Source of the DNA: Novosphingobium sediminis
GTDB taxonomy: Bacteria; Pseudomonadota; Alphaproteobacteria; Sphingomonadales; Sphingomonadaceae
Assembly (NCBI RefSeq): GCF_007991615.1
Contig: NZ_BJYR01000010.1
Span: 94,698 to 158,697, forward strand
DNA length: 64,000 nt
Direction of reading: 5' to 3'
Shown: positions 13,842-22,697 of the stretch, piece by piece
How positions within the stretch are numbered: the stretch's first letter is position 1
Layout of the letters: every line of letters begins with the position of its first letter
The notes under the pieces: generated by a model
The model's input: only the letters and a program-made list of their open reading frames with translations
Database searches by the model: none
What the model was told of the DNA's origin: nothing
Position numbers and translations under genes: made by a program

Positions 13842-15001
13842 GCCAGCTTCTCCGCAAGGCCGAGCATCTGCCGTTTCTCGGCAGGCGTCAGGAAATCGGC
13901 CGCCGTCACCTGCGACCACAAGGCCTGCCGGTCCTCGGCAAGTGCAGGCACCCGGTCGAGCTCGACCGCCATCTTCGCGTCGGTAAACCACGGGGCGAGC
14001 CCCTCGGTCAGCGCATCGAGGATCTTGCCCGTCAGCGGTAGCAGCGTCAGCCGCCACAACGCGCGGTTGGCCTCTCTGTAGTTCGAATAGGTGTTGTCCC
14101 CCGGCAGTCCGAGCAGCATCGGTGGTACGCCGAAGGCCAGCGCGATGTCCCGCGCCGCCGCTGCTTTCAACGTCGCGAAGTCCATGTCAGCCGGGCTCAG
14201 CGCCAGCGTCTGCCATTTTAGACCGCCTTCGAGCAGCATCGGCCGACCGGCATTGGTCTCGCCCGAAAACGCTGCGGCAAGCTCGGCCTTGATCCGTTCG
14301 AACTGATCCGCGCTCAGCGCTGCGCCCGGTTCACCGGGATCGTATACCAGCGCACCCGATGGCCGCGCCGCGTTCTCGAGCAAGGCCCGGTTCCACCGTG
14401 CGGCGGCATTGTGGATCGCCACTGCTTCGTCCGCGGCCTCCAGGCAACCTGCACCATAGTGGTCGTCTGCGGGATGGAACGCGCGAATGTGGATCAGGTT
14501 CGGCTGGCCGAACTCGTCCACTGCATCGATCTGCAGTGTCGTTTCGCCCAACGTATAGGCAAACGCCGCCGGCCAGCCCTTGCCGTCGGGGATGACCCGC
14601 ACCCGTTCCGGGCGCAGCGCAAAGAGTTCGGCCGGCTGGCCATCGGCATCGCGCAAGACCTGCACATAGCCGTTGCCATGCAGCAGCAGCTGGCTTGCCA
14701 GCGTCTCCAGCAGCGCCTGTCCCGCGCTGGTTGCGCTGACCAGCCGGATCAGTTCCGGGTCCGATGCCGAAAGCGGGGCACTGCCCACGCCCTCGGCGAC
14801 CAATCGCACTGCGCGCTGTGCCACCGGGTTCTTCAGGTAGGCTTCGCGGATAGCTACCGGGTAGTTCAGCGGCCCGTGTGCCTCACCGCTCCGCCACTGG
14901 AACGCTTCGGCCCAAGGTGAAATGAATCCGCGTGCCAAGGGCGCACGGTCGGATACCGCGGCGCCCTTGAAGGCCGCCGCGAGGCTCTGCAAAATCGACA
15001 T
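13838..15001 (-). CDS. GTA portal protein, HK97 family (gp3-like)
   Basis: A 387-residue portal protein forming the DNA gate of the head. It has the HK97-type pattern: NPVAQRAVRLVAEGVGSAPL, LLLHGNGYVQVLRDADGQPAEL, the RVIPDG strand, and ALAFGVPPMLLGLPGDNTYSNYREANRALWR, a hallmark of this family. Start at 15001 (MSILQSLAAAF) has AAAGG upstream. It is separated from the large terminase by a 127-bp gap with inverted repeats. Confidence 0.94.
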   Translation of the reverse strand: MSILQSLAAAFKGAAVSDRAPLARGFISPWAEAFQWRSGEAHGPLNYPVAIREAYLKNPVAQRAVRLVAEGVGSAPLSASDPELIRLVSATSAGQALLETLASQLLLHGNGYVQVLRDADGQPAELFALRPERVRVIPDGKGWPAAFAYTLGETTLQIDAVDEFGQPNLIHIRAFHPADDHYGAGCLEAADEAVAIHNAAARWNRALLENAARPSGALVYDPGEPGAALSADQFERIKAELAAAFSGETNAGRPMLLEGGLKWQTLALSPADMDFATLKAAAARDIALAFGVPPMLLGLPGDNTYSNYREANRALWRLTLLPLTGKILDALTEGLAPWFTDAKMAVELDRVPALAEDRQALWSQVTAADFLTPAEKRQMLGLAEKLA

Positions 15002-15040
15002 GTCCAGCCTTTCAATGCGCTCGAAGCATCAAATCGCCTG

Positions 15041-15096
15041 CCCGCAAGCGGGAGGTGCACTTTCTTCTCCCCCCTCCCGCAAGCGGGGAGGGGGGG
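15041..15096. repeat. GC-rich palindromic repeats between terminase and portal genes
   Basis: Two related palindromes: CCCGC-AA-GCGGG at 15041-15052 and a longer imperfect one (15069-15095) with the same CCCGCAAGCGGG centre flanked by C6T and AG6 arms. Short repeats with this core are frequent in sphingomonad intergenic DNA (general knowledge). Here they sit inside the GTA transcript. Confidence 0.65.
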
Positions 15097-15128
15097 CCTT
15101 CACTTGGGGAGGCCCGCGAGGCGTCCCC

Positions 15129-16460
15129 TCAATCAATCCAGATGCGGGGCTCTCCGCTCCGACCCAGCATCAGCTCGGTCAGCGCCCAGACGCAGGCATC
15201 GGCTCGGTCAGGTGAGCGACCCGGACCCTGATAAGTCCCGCCCGGCAGCAGACCGCACAGTTCGTCCTCCAGCCGGGCGAACAGCCCTGCGTGGCGGACT
15301 CGTCCCGCTTCATAGAGTGCCGCGACCGGCTCGGCCCGCGCCGCCTTGCCGCGCGATGCATGCACCAACCGCAGCGGCAGCGCGGCATTGGCTGCCCGCA
15401 GCACCGCGCCCACCATCGCCCCGCCCTGGTTGGCTTCCGCCACGACGCGGTCGGCAGACCACGCCTGCGCGGCCTCGGCCACCGCACGGGCCCAGCGCTC
15501 GGGGCTCGGCTTTTCGACCGAGGCATCCGCCAGCACTCGTGCGATGCCGTCGGTGCCCAGCCCGCAAACCACGATCCCGCAAGCATCGCCATCCGCGCTG
15601 GCCGGCGGGTCGACTCCCACGATCACACGGGTCATTCCCGGCAGCACGCCAGCTTCGCGGCAGGTTTCGAGCAGCCCGCGCGTCCAAAGCGCACCCGGCA
15701 GGTCGTCGATCAGCTCGCCTTCCAGCTCCTGCCGGCCCAGCAAGGTTCCGCCAAACTCCCGCGTCACATCGGCGATGAACCGTCCCGGCAGATTGGCTTC
15801 ATTCTCCAACGTCGATCCGCGCGTCAGCACGACATCGCCGCCGTCGCCGACTTGCGCCATCAGGCGCCTGACAAGCGGCACGGCACGCGGAGTGGTTGTC
15901 GCCACGATCTGCGGCGCGTTGCCCAGTCGCAGGCCCAGCATGAGGTTGTCCCAGCACCGCCGCGCTTGCCCCTGGTTGTCGTCCCACTTGGCAATCTCGT
16001 CGCACCAGGCATGGCTGTGCTGCGGCCCACGCAGCGCCTCCGCTTCCGCTGCTGAATAGAGCAGCGCCTGCGCGCCGCCGGGCCAGACGATCCGGCGCAG
16101 TGACGGCTCATAGCGCGGCCTGAGGTTCGGCGGGCTCACCGCCATGAGCCCGCTTTCTCCTTCGGCCATGATACTGCGCGCTTCGTGCAGCGACGATGCT
16201 ACCAGTGCGATCCGCGCCGAATGGTCGCGCTCGGCCACCATCCGCACCCATTCTGCGCCGGCACGCGTCTTGCCAAAGCCGCGTCCCGCCATGATCAGCC
16301 ACACGCGCCAGTCACCCTGCGGTGGCAACTGCGATGCCCGCGCCCAGAGCGGCCAGTTCGCCAGCAACGCTTCCCGTTCACACGGGTCCAGCATGTCGGG
16401 CAGTGTATGGGCCAGCCGGTGCTCGTCGTGACGCAGAAAGTCGAGGCGATCGGCGCTCAC
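15129..16460 (-). CDS. GTA large terminase (gp2-like)
   Basis: A 443-residue DNA packaging motor. The ATPase has Walker A in MAGRGFGKTRAGAEW (about residues 57-71) and Walker B with catalytic acid in HAWCDEIAKW. The RNase H-like nuclease half has VGVDPPASADGDACGIVV, VVAEANQGG and the final acidic motif SPDRADACVWALTEL. Its start overlaps the small terminase gene by ATGA. All key residues look intact, so packaging should be functional. Confidence 0.95.
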   Translation of the reverse strand: MSADRLDFLRHDEHRLAHTLPDMLDPCEREALLANWPLWARASQLPPQGDWRVWLIMAGRGFGKTRAGAEWVRMVAERDHSARIALVASSLHEARSIMAEGESGLMAVSPPNLRPRYEPSLRRIVWPGGAQALLYSAAEAEALRGPQHSHAWCDEIAKWDDNQGQARRCWDNLMLGLRLGNAPQIVATTTPRAVPLVRRLMAQVGDGGDVVLTRGSTLENEANLPGRFIADVTREFGGTLLGRQELEGELIDDLPGALWTRGLLETCREAGVLPGMTRVIVGVDPPASADGDACGIVVCGLGTDGIARVLADASVEKPSPERWARAVAEAAQAWSADRVVAEANQGGAMVGAVLRAANAALPLRLVHASRGKAARAEPVAALYEAGRVRHAGLFARLEDELCGLLPGGTYQGPGRSPDRADACVWALTELMLGRSGEPRIWID

Positions 16461-16978
16461 GAAGCGGACTGCGGTTTGGGCAGGATGGCTCCGCTCAAGG
16501 CGGCAGCATCGCGCTGTGCCTTCGCGTCCATCACGCGGCGTCGCAACTCGTCGACTTTTCGGTCGATCGCGGCGCGGATCTCCGCGGAGCTTACATGGTC
16601 ACGCCGCGCCCGCTCGCGGACTGCCGATTCGCGGTGCGCGGCAAGCAGGCGGAAAGCGGTGGCATTGTCGAAGCTGCGGCTGGCCCGCTTCGCGTTCTTC
16701 AATTCACCGGTGCGCAGCCGATAGAGCAGTTCCAGTTCGAGGTTGTCGTAACCCTCGCACAGCGCAACCTGCCATTGCCGTTCGAATTCATGGTCGTGAC
16801 GCCTCCGATGATAGGCGGTCGATACGTCGATCTTGGCCCTGCGCGCAGCCGCAGCCACGTTGGACGTGTCGGCGAGGGCGGCAAGGAATGTGGTCGTCCA
16901 GTGCTGTGCCGCCTCCGATTCGGTGCGCTGCGTCTTCGCGGCACCACACGGCTGCGGCGCATTGGGTCGCTGGGCCAT
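16457..16978 (-). CDS. GTA small terminase (gp1-like)
   Basis: A 173-residue protein at the head of the cluster. A helix-turn-helix-like segment lies near residues 38-58 (SNVAAAARRAKIDVSTAYHR), followed by helices that include NLELELLYRLRTGELKNAKR, and a charged C-terminus. This fits GTA gp1, the small terminase that loads DNA on the motor without strict site specificity. A good sigma-70 promoter lies about 80 bp upstream, making it the first gene of the transcript. Confidence 0.88.
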   Translation of the reverse strand: MAQRPNAPQPCGAAKTQRTESEAAQHWTTTFLAALADTSNVAAAARRAKIDVSTAYHRRRHDHEFERQWQVALCEGYDNLELELLYRLRTGELKNAKRASRSFDNATAFRLLAAHRESAVRERARRDHVSSAEIRAAIDRKVDELRRRVMDAKAQRDAAALSGAILPKPQSAS

Positions 16979-17059
16979 CGGCTATCCGTTGTCTGGAGAG
17001 GGGAAGTGCGAAGCCGTTCGCTGCCGGGGCGGCGACTCGGTCTTTCGCGATGTTCCTGT

Positions 17060-17088
17060 TATGTACTCAAACAGTGTGACGATGTCAA
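17060..17088 (-). promoter_or_regulatory. Candidate promoter of the GTA cluster
   Basis: On the minus strand a consensus -35 TTGACA (17088-17083) is followed after 17 bases by TACATA (17065-17060), a weak -10. Transcription would begin near 17053, about 75 nt upstream of the small terminase start. A TTAACC half-site like those bound by CtrA lies at 17111-17106, about 18 bp upstream of the -35. GTAC motifs flank the promoter at both sides. CtrA control of GTAs is known in Rhodobacter; it is only a suggestion here. Confidence 0.5.
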
Positions 17089-17242
17089 GGATTTTGTACC
17101 TATACGGTTAATTCGTGCCCCCCTAGAACTTTGCCGCCCGCTCGCTTAGGGAATGTTTGGATTGCGTTGCTAGGTAACCTCCGCGGGACGTGTCCCGATT
17201 CTGCCCACAGACGCACGTTTGACCAGTCGAGTATCCAGCCCA

Positions 17243-17887
17243 ATGCTTCGCAGCCTCTACAATTGGACCATGGCCAAGGCCACGCACCCGCTTGCCGAAG
17301 TCTGGCTCGCACTTTTCTCGGCGATGGAGGCAAGCTTCTTCCCTGTGCCGCCACATCCACTGCTCGGGTTGATGTGCCTTGCAGAGCCCAAGAAGGCCGT
17401 GCGCTACTCGGCCATTGCCACCGTTGCTTCGGTCCTCGGCGGCCTGCTCGGCTATGCGATCGGCTATTTCCTCTTCGCCAGCGTCGGCAAGCAGCTCCTT
17501 GAACTGCTCCACCTCGCTGAGAGCTTCCCCCACGCCGCGTGCTATCTCCGCGAATACGGCGTTGAGATCATCGTCATCAAGGGCGCCACGCCGATCCCGT
17601 TCAAGCTGCTGACGATCACCGCTGGCTTCATCGCCATGCCGATCGTGCCGTTTCTGCTTGCCAGCATCGTCAGCCGCTCGATCAGCTTCATGATCGTGGG
17701 CGGCATGTTCCGCCTCTTCGGCGCACCGATCAAGCGCGTGATCGACAAGTACCTCGGCCTCGTGACCATCGGCTTCGTCGTGTTCGTCATCGGCGGGTTC
17801 TATCTCGCCAGCGTGGTCAGCGGGGCGAGCAGCGGCAGCGCCGAAGTCACCGCGCGCTGCGCCAAGGCGAGCATGGCAACCCTCTGA
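17243..17887 (+). CDS. DedA/YqaA-family (SNARE-associated-like) inner-membrane protein
   Basis: A 214-residue membrane protein of the DedA/YqaA type. The start at 17243 (MLRSLYNWTMAKA) is chosen from family N-termini. Features: ALFSAMEASFFPVPPHPLL with the conserved E and P-P pattern, two G-rich membrane segments (SVLGGLLGYAIGYFLF), and KGATPIPFKLLTITAGFIAM, the conserved amphipathic re-entrant motif. Such proteins are thought to move lipid carriers across the inner membrane. It is divergent from the GTA cluster, and its promoter must lie in 17100-17240. Confidence 0.88.
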   Translation: MLRSLYNWTMAKATHPLAEVWLALFSAMEASFFPVPPHPLLGLMCLAEPKKAVRYSAIATVASVLGGLLGYAIGYFLFASVGKQLLELLHLAESFPHAACYLREYGVEIIVIKGATPIPFKLLTITAGFIAMPIVPFLLASIVSRSISFMIVGGMFRLFGAPIKRVIDKYLGLVTIGFVVFVIGGFYLASVVSGASSGSAEVTARCAKASMATL

Positions 17888-17911
17888 TCCGGGCTACCAG
17901 CACTGAGATCC

Positions 17912-18448
17912 TCAGTGCCCGGGAAAGTCCATCAGCGCTTCGACCGTCACGCCGGCACTGCGCAGTCGTTCTGCGCCGTGCAGGTCCGGAAGGTCGATTA
18001 CGAACAGCGCATGATCGACCCTGGCGCCCGCGCCGCGTAGCAGTTCCGTTGCCGCCAGCGCCGTACCGCCTGTTGCGATCAGGTCGTCGACGATCACCAC
18101 GCGCGCCCCGTTGGTGATGGCGCCGGGATCGATCTCCAGCCGGTCACGACCATATTCCAGCGCGTAGTCGATGCCTACCGTGCGCACCGGCAGCTTGCCC
18201 GGCTTGCGCACCGGCACGAAGCCCAGCCGCATTTGCGCTGCCACCGCCGCGCCGAAGATAAATCCCCGCGCCTCCATCCCCGCGATGGCATCTGCGCCAG
18301 CGGCTTCGGCCAACTGTGCAAGATGGGCGATGCATGCGGCAAAGCCCTCGCCGTGCCGGATCAGCGTCGTCACGTCGCGAAACAGGATCCCCTTGGCGGG
18401 GAAGTCGGGCACCGTGCGCACCAGCGCCTTGATTTCGTCCTTGGTCAT
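17912..18448 (-). CDS. apt: Adenine phosphoribosyltransferase
   Basis: A 178-residue enzyme converting adenine and PRPP to AMP in purine salvage. Start at 18448 (MTKDEIKALVRTVPDFP) matches the family; longer frames run into the terminator upstream. The PRPP-binding motif is VVIVDDLIATGGTALAA, with GMEARGFIFG and RKPGKLP (substrate loop) before it. It lies convergent with the DedA-like gene and is separated from cytochrome c1 by a terminator. Confidence 0.95.
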   Translation of the reverse strand: MTKDEIKALVRTVPDFPAKGILFRDVTTLIRHGEGFAACIAHLAQLAEAAGADAIAGMEARGFIFGAAVAAQMRLGFVPVRKPGKLPVRTVGIDYALEYGRDRLEIDPGAITNGARVVIVDDLIATGGTALAATELLRGAGARVDHALFVIDLPDLHGAERLRSAGVTVEALMDFPGH

Positions 18449-18473
18449 CGCGGCCTTCCATAGTCGCGCCCAC

Positions 18474-18502
18474 AAAAAAGGCCACCGTTGCCGGTGGCCT
18501 TT
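18474..18502 (-). terminator. Rho-independent terminator of petABC
   Basis: Minus-strand stem of about 11 bp (18492-18502 with 18477-18487, loop of 4) with core CCACCG/CGGTGG, ending in a run of T (complement of the A run at 18474-18479). It lies about 55 bp after the cytochrome c1 stop. Confidence 0.88.
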
Positions 18503-18557
18503 GTTTGTTACCAAGGTTCGAGAAGAACCTTGTGCCGAAAGGTCAGTGCTTGTCAGC

Positions 18558-19379
18558 TCAGACGTTCCGCTTGGCAAGGTAGGCAAGAACCGTAGCCGCC
18601 AGCAGGAAGCCCAGCACCGGCCAGCCCGTCTGCTTGCGCTTGTCGAGCTTGGGTTCGGCCGTCCAGGTCAGGAACGCCGCGACGTCCATCGACATCTGGT
18701 CGACCGTCGCCTTGGTGCCGTCGCTGTAGGTCACCTGACCGTCGCTGGTCAGCGGCTGCGGCATGGCGAGGTTCAGGTTGGCGAAGTACGGGTTGAAGTA
18801 CAGCCCATCGGGCGTCTTCGCATCCGGGAACTTCTTGAGCAGCTCTTCGCCAGCTTCATTCTTGTAGCCCGCCTGATCGGTGTAACCCGTCAGCAGCGAG
18901 TGGATGTACTGCGCACCGCCGTGACGCGACTTCGCGATCAGCGAGAGGTCTGGCGGATTGCCCTGACCAGCGTAGTACACCGGCGGGAAGTGGTCCGAAG
19001 GCAGGTTCGGACGATCGCCGCGATCACCGGTCTTGGGATCGAAGGTCTGCGCTTTGTTGCCCCAGTTCTTGGCGATCGCCTTCACTTCGGCTTCCTTGTA
19101 GCCGAGCTGGGCGAGGTCGCGGAAAGCCACCTGCTTCAGGCTGTGGCAGTTTGAGCAGACTTCCTGGTAAACCTTGAAGCCGCGCTGAAGCTGCGCCTTG
19201 TCGAACGTGCCGAAGGCGCCGTCGAACGAGAACGCGACTTCCTTCGGATGCATGTGGAACAGCTTCTCCGCGGTTGGCGGGGTGGGCTGGGTCGCAGCGT
19301 TGTATGCGCCGTTCCCGAAGGACCAGAGCAGTGCGACTGCGAAGAAGAGGCCAACGAGCGGGCCAAATAGACGGACCAT
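18558..19379 (-). CDS. petC: Cytochrome c1 of the bc1 complex
   Basis: A 273-residue membrane-anchored cytochrome c1. Heme is bound by CSNCH (about residue 75). A Met ligand is likely in LNLAMPQPL, and DLSLIAKSRHGGAQYIHSLL is typical of the family. An N-terminal hydrophobic segment acts as signal, and the C-terminal segment (WPVLGFLLAATVLAYLAKRN) anchors it. Third gene of the petABC operon, 34 bp after cytochrome b, followed by a strong terminator. Confidence 0.97.
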   Translation of the reverse strand: MVRLFGPLVGLFFAVALLWSFGNGAYNAATQPTPPTAEKLFHMHPKEVAFSFDGAFGTFDKAQLQRGFKVYQEVCSNCHSLKQVAFRDLAQLGYKEAEVKAIAKNWGNKAQTFDPKTGDRGDRPNLPSDHFPPVYYAGQGNPPDLSLIAKSRHGGAQYIHSLLTGYTDQAGYKNEAGEELLKKFPDAKTPDGLYFNPYFANLNLAMPQPLTSDGQVTYSDGTKATVDQMSMDVAAFLTWTAEPKLDKRKQTGWPVLGFLLAATVLAYLAKRNV

Positions 19380-19413
19380 GAGGTTTCCCTTTGGATGTGC
19401 CGGGTTGGCAGGC

Positions 19414-20706
19414 TCAGGCGACAGCCGGGGTTGCGGGAGCGAGGGTGGCGTGCTCGTCCTTGCCCAGCACGGCCTCGGTGATCGAGAACGGCAGCGGCTG
19501 CGGCGTCTCGACCGACGAGACGATCGGCAGGATCACAAGGAAGTGCAGGAAGTAGTACATCGAAGCGATCTGCGAGATCATCACGTACGGTTCCTCAGCC
19601 GGCGCACCGCCGCAGTAGCCCAGCACCAGCACGTCGACGACGAGCAGGTAGAAGAACTTGCGGAACAGCGGACGGTAGTGACCCGAGCGCACCGGGCTCG
19701 TATCCAGCCAGGGCAGGAAGAACCAGACGAGGATCGCGCTGAACATCGCGAGCACGCCCATGAGCTTCGCCGGGATGAACATGAAGTCCGAGGTGAAAGC
19801 GCGCAGGATCGCGTAGAACGGCCAGAAGTACCACTCAGGCACGATGTGCGCGGGGGTCGAGAGCGGGTTCGCCGGGATGTAGTTATCCGGGTGGCCCAGC
19901 AGGTTCGGCGCGAAGAACACCAGGGCGCAGTAGACCATCAGGAAGATACCGAGCCCGAAGCCGTCCTTGGCGGTGTAGTAGGGGTGGAACGGCACGGTGT
20001 CCGATTCCTGCTTCACTTCCACGCCGGTCGGGTTCGACGAGCCGGGGATGTGCAGCGCCCAGACGTGCAGGATGATCACACCCAGGATCACGAAGGGCAG
20101 CAGGAAGTGCAGCGAGAAGAAGCGGTTCAGCGCGGCGTTGTCCGGTGCGAAACCGCCCAGCAGCCACTGCTGCAGCGGGGTGCCGACCAGCGGGATTGCC
20201 GAGAACAGGCCGGTGATGACCTTGGCGCCCCAGAAGCTCATCTGACCCCAGGGAAGCACGTAACCCATGAAGGCGGTGGCCATCATGAGCAGGAAGATCA
20301 CGACGCCCAGCAGCCAGATCATTTCGCGCGGGGCCTTGTACGACGAGTAGAAGAAGCCGCGGAAAATGTGGGTGTAGACCACGATGAAGAACATGCTCGC
20401 GCCGTTGGCGTGGGCATAACGGAGCATCCAGCCCCAGTTCACGTCGCGCATGATGTGCTCGACGCTGTCGAATGCAACGCCGGCATTGGCGGCGTAGTGC
20501 ATCGCAAGTACAACGCCGGTCACGATCTGCAGAACCAGCGCAAAGCCCGCGAGCACGCCGAAGTTCCACATGTAGTTGAGGTTGCGCGGCACCGGATAGC
20601 CGGCGCCCACCGCGTTGTAGACAAAGCGGGGGAGGGGAAGCCGGTTATCGACCCACTGCATCAGCGGGTTGGTCGGCTTGTATTCGTTCGCCCAGGGAAA
20701 GCTCAT
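19414..20706 (-). CDS. petB: Cytochrome b of the bc1 complex
   Basis: A 430-residue cytochrome b, the quinone-binding core of ubiquinol-cytochrome c reductase. Heme histidines lie in [30 protein letters not shown] and ILHVWALH. The Qo-site PEWY is in [16 protein letters not shown]. Eight membrane segments are expected. It follows the Rieske gene by 11 bp and precedes cytochrome c1. Confidence 0.98.
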   Translation of the reverse strand: MSFPWANEYKPTNPLMQWVDNRLPLPRFVYNAVGAGYPVPRNLNYMWNFGVLAGFALVLQIVTGVVLAMHYAANAGVAFDSVEHIMRDVNWGWMLRYAHANGASMFFIVVYTHIFRGFFYSSYKAPREMIWLLGVVIFLLMMATAFMGYVLPWGQMSFWGAKVITGLFSAIPLVGTPLQQWLLGGFAPDNAALNRFFSLHFLLPFVILGVIILHVWALHIPGSSNPTGVEVKQESDTVPFHPYYTAKDGFGLGIFLMVYCALVFFAPNLLGHPDNYIPANPLSTPAHIVPEWYFWPFYAILRAFTSDFMFIPAKLMGVLAMFSAILVWFFLPWLDTSPVRSGHYRPLFRKFFYLLVVDVLVLGYCGGAPAEEPYVMISQIASMYYFLHFLVILPIVSSVETPQPLPFSITEAVLGKDEHATLAPATPAVA

Positions 20707-20717
20707 CGTGTCAGTCC

Positions 20718-21281
20718 TCAGCCGATCTTCACGACAGTGTCGGAAGAAAATTCGTGGGGGGGCACCTCAAGGTTCTTGGGTGCCGGGCCTTTGCGGATGC
20801 GCGCCGCGGTATCGTAGACCGAGCCGTGGCAGGGGCAGAAATAGCCGCCGAACTCGCCCTTCACTTCGCCTTCGCCGGCGCCGAGCGGCACGCAGCCCAG
20901 GTGGGTGCAGACGCCCATCGTGATCAGCCAGTTGGTCTTGCCGGCGGTCGTGCGCTTCTCCAGCGTTTCCGGATCGCGCAGGGTCGAAACGTCGACCGCA
21001 TCTGCCGCCTTGATTTCCTCGGGCGTCAGATTGCGGATGAAGACCGGCTGCTTGCGCCACACGGCCTTGATCGCCTGGCCCGGCGAGATCGCCGAGATGT
21101 CGATCTCGGTCGAGCTCTCGGCCAGCACGTCGGCCGAAGGCGCCATTTGCGAAATCAGCGGATAGAGCGCGGCGAGACCGCCGACGCCTGCGAAGCTCAC
21201 CGCAGCGATATTGATGAAGTCACGACGCCGTACGCCGTCACCAGCCATGGTAGCCTCAGCGATGCTTGCTTGTTCAGCCAT
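20718..21281 (-). CDS. petA: Rieske iron-sulfur protein of the bc1 complex
   Basis: A 187-residue [2Fe-2S] subunit. Cluster ligands are in CTHLGC and CPCHGS. The N-terminus has the twin-arginine type [18 protein letters not shown] that also forms the membrane anchor. I place the start at 21281 ([10 protein letters not shown]), with GGGA 7 nt upstream; an ATG two codons earlier is nearly as likely. First gene of the operon; 300 bp of upstream DNA contain an iron-box-like dyad. Confidence 0.96.
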   Translation of the reverse strand: MAEQASIAEATMAGDGVRRRDFINIAAVSFAGVGGLAALYPLISQMAPSADVLAESSTEIDISAISPGQAIKAVWRKQPVFIRNLTPEEIKAADAVDVSTLRDPETLEKRTTAGKTNWLITMGVCTHLGCVPLGAGEGEVKGEFGGYFCPCHGSVYDTAARIRKGPAPKNLEVPPHEFSSDTVVKIG

Positions 21282-21534
21282 TGCCATTCCCTGCCTGCGC
21301 TGCCGCCGCCACGGATCGGGCGCGATAGCGTGTCCTAAAATGTCCCACACCGATCCGGCGGGAAAGTGCCCAAAGGGACGCTCGTCCAGCCATGCCGCAC
21401 CAACCCCCGCGACAACGCGGGAGTTCGGTCCCCTTGGGCGCGCCTGATAGACGCAAAGCCGCCAGTTTGCCAACAAGCATTTTGCCGTGGATGCAAGGCA
21501 TCTAATCGCATTTTTAACAGTAACTTGAATGATT

Positions 21535-21553
21535 ATTGCAAATCATTCGCAAC
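21535..21553 (-). promoter_or_regulatory. Iron-box-like dyad upstream of petABC
   Basis: The 19-mer ATTGCAAATCATTCGCAAC fits the WTGCRA-N5-TYGCAA form also seen before bfd and the Cys-rich gene in this window. It lies about 255 bp upstream of petA in the 300-bp gap after midA. The rest of the gap (21282-21534) is AT-richer near 21490-21540 and probably holds the petABC promoter; a TTGCAA/TTAAAA pair is possible but weak. Confidence 0.5.
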
Positions 21554-21581
21554 ATAGCTCTTGCGACGGCGTGACAGAGCC

Positions 21582-22676
21582 TCAACCGCTTGATGCGGCG
21601 CTGACTCGGCCAAGGCCTGCCCCATCGGGCCATCCCGGCGCGGCAAGGCCCATCACCTTGAACAGTGCGCCCATTTCGGTCGGGGCGGTCAGCCGCACAG
21701 TTGCTGCCTCGATTGCTTCAGCAGCATCCGGTGCTGCTCGTGCAAGGCTCCCGGCTCGCGCACCGATCCCGAGGGCGGCGAGCCAGTGTCCTTGCGTGTT
21801 CGTCCCCAGCCAGCGCGCTCCGGCTTGCTCGGCCACTTCGGCCAGCGTCGCGAAATCGACGTGAGCAGTAAGGTCGGCCTCGCCCGGCTCGGCAAAGACA
21901 TCGACCTTGCGGTGCGCCTGCACCGCCTGCAAGGTGCTGCCAAGCTGCGGCTCGGCGTAGCCATAGTCGATGAACAGGGCCGCTCCGCCCTGTGCGGCAA
22001 GGCGGCCCGCAACTTCCTGCACGACAGTCGCAGCGGCGGGCGATGCTTCCAGAATTGCCCCTTCGCCGGCCTCGGCGAAAGCCGCCGGTGCCGCCGCATC
22101 CATCGGCCGTGTCCCCGCAACCGGAATGAACCTGCCCTGCGCATCCAGTCCGACCATGCGCTCGCGCCAGCCACTTGCCGTGCGCACCAATTGCCGAACC
22201 GGCAGCGCATCGAGGAATTCGTTGGCCACGATCAGCAGGGGGCGATCCGACGGTAGTTCCGAAAGGTCGTGATGCCAGACCGCGCCACGGTGCGCTGCAC
22301 GCTGCAAGGCCATAAGGGCCGGGCTGGTTTCGACGAAATGGACTTCAGGTGCGAGCCCGGCCCCGGCCGCTGCCCGCAGTGCATCACGCGCCAAAGTTCC
22401 GCGACCGGGGCCAAGCTCGACATAACAGACGCCGTCCGGGCTTCCGGCTCGCTGCCAAATATCCGCCAGCCACAGACCGATCAGTTCGCCGAACATCTGG
22501 CTGATTTCAGGCGCGGTCACAAAGTCGCCCCCCGCGCCGAGCGGATCGCGCGAACCGTAGTAACGCGCATTCGCTTCGGCCATGTAATGCGCGATCGAGA
22601 TCGGCCCGGTCGCAGCGATGAGCCGCGCGAACACGCTGGAGAGCCCGCCCGGCTCACTGCTGTCATCGCTTGCCAT
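21582..22676 (-). CDS. SAM-dependent methyltransferase, MidA/NDUFAF7 family
   Basis: A 364-residue class I methyltransferase of the MidA/NDUFAF7 family. The eukaryotic member methylates an arginine of complex I subunit NDUFS2; the bacterial target is unproven. SAM-binding motif: CYVELGPGRGTLARDAL (about residue 90). Other family marks are GDFVTAPEISQMFGELIGLW, VANEFLDALPVRQ and ALFIDYGYAEPQ. It starts 21 bp after lgt, so the two form an operon, and lies before petABC. Confidence 0.92.
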   Translation of the reverse strand: MASDDSSEPGGLSSVFARLIAATGPISIAHYMAEANARYYGSRDPLGAGGDFVTAPEISQMFGELIGLWLADIWQRAGSPDGVCYVELGPGRGTLARDALRAAAGAGLAPEVHFVETSPALMALQRAAHRGAVWHHDLSELPSDRPLLIVANEFLDALPVRQLVRTASGWRERMVGLDAQGRFIPVAGTRPMDAAAPAAFAEAGEGAILEASPAAATVVQEVAGRLAAQGGAALFIDYGYAEPQLGSTLQAVQAHRKVDVFAEPGEADLTAHVDFATLAEVAEQAGARWLGTNTQGHWLAALGIGARAGSLARAAPDAAEAIEAATVRLTAPTEMGALFKVMGLAAPGWPDGAGLGRVSAASSG

Positions 22677-22697
22677 CGCCGCCGAACTTCGCCGCGC

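Noticed and set aside
2694..16978. Active prophage
   Set aside because: No integrase, repressor, replication or lysis genes; gene order and sizes fit a GTA cluster, and both edges are ordinary chromosomal genes.
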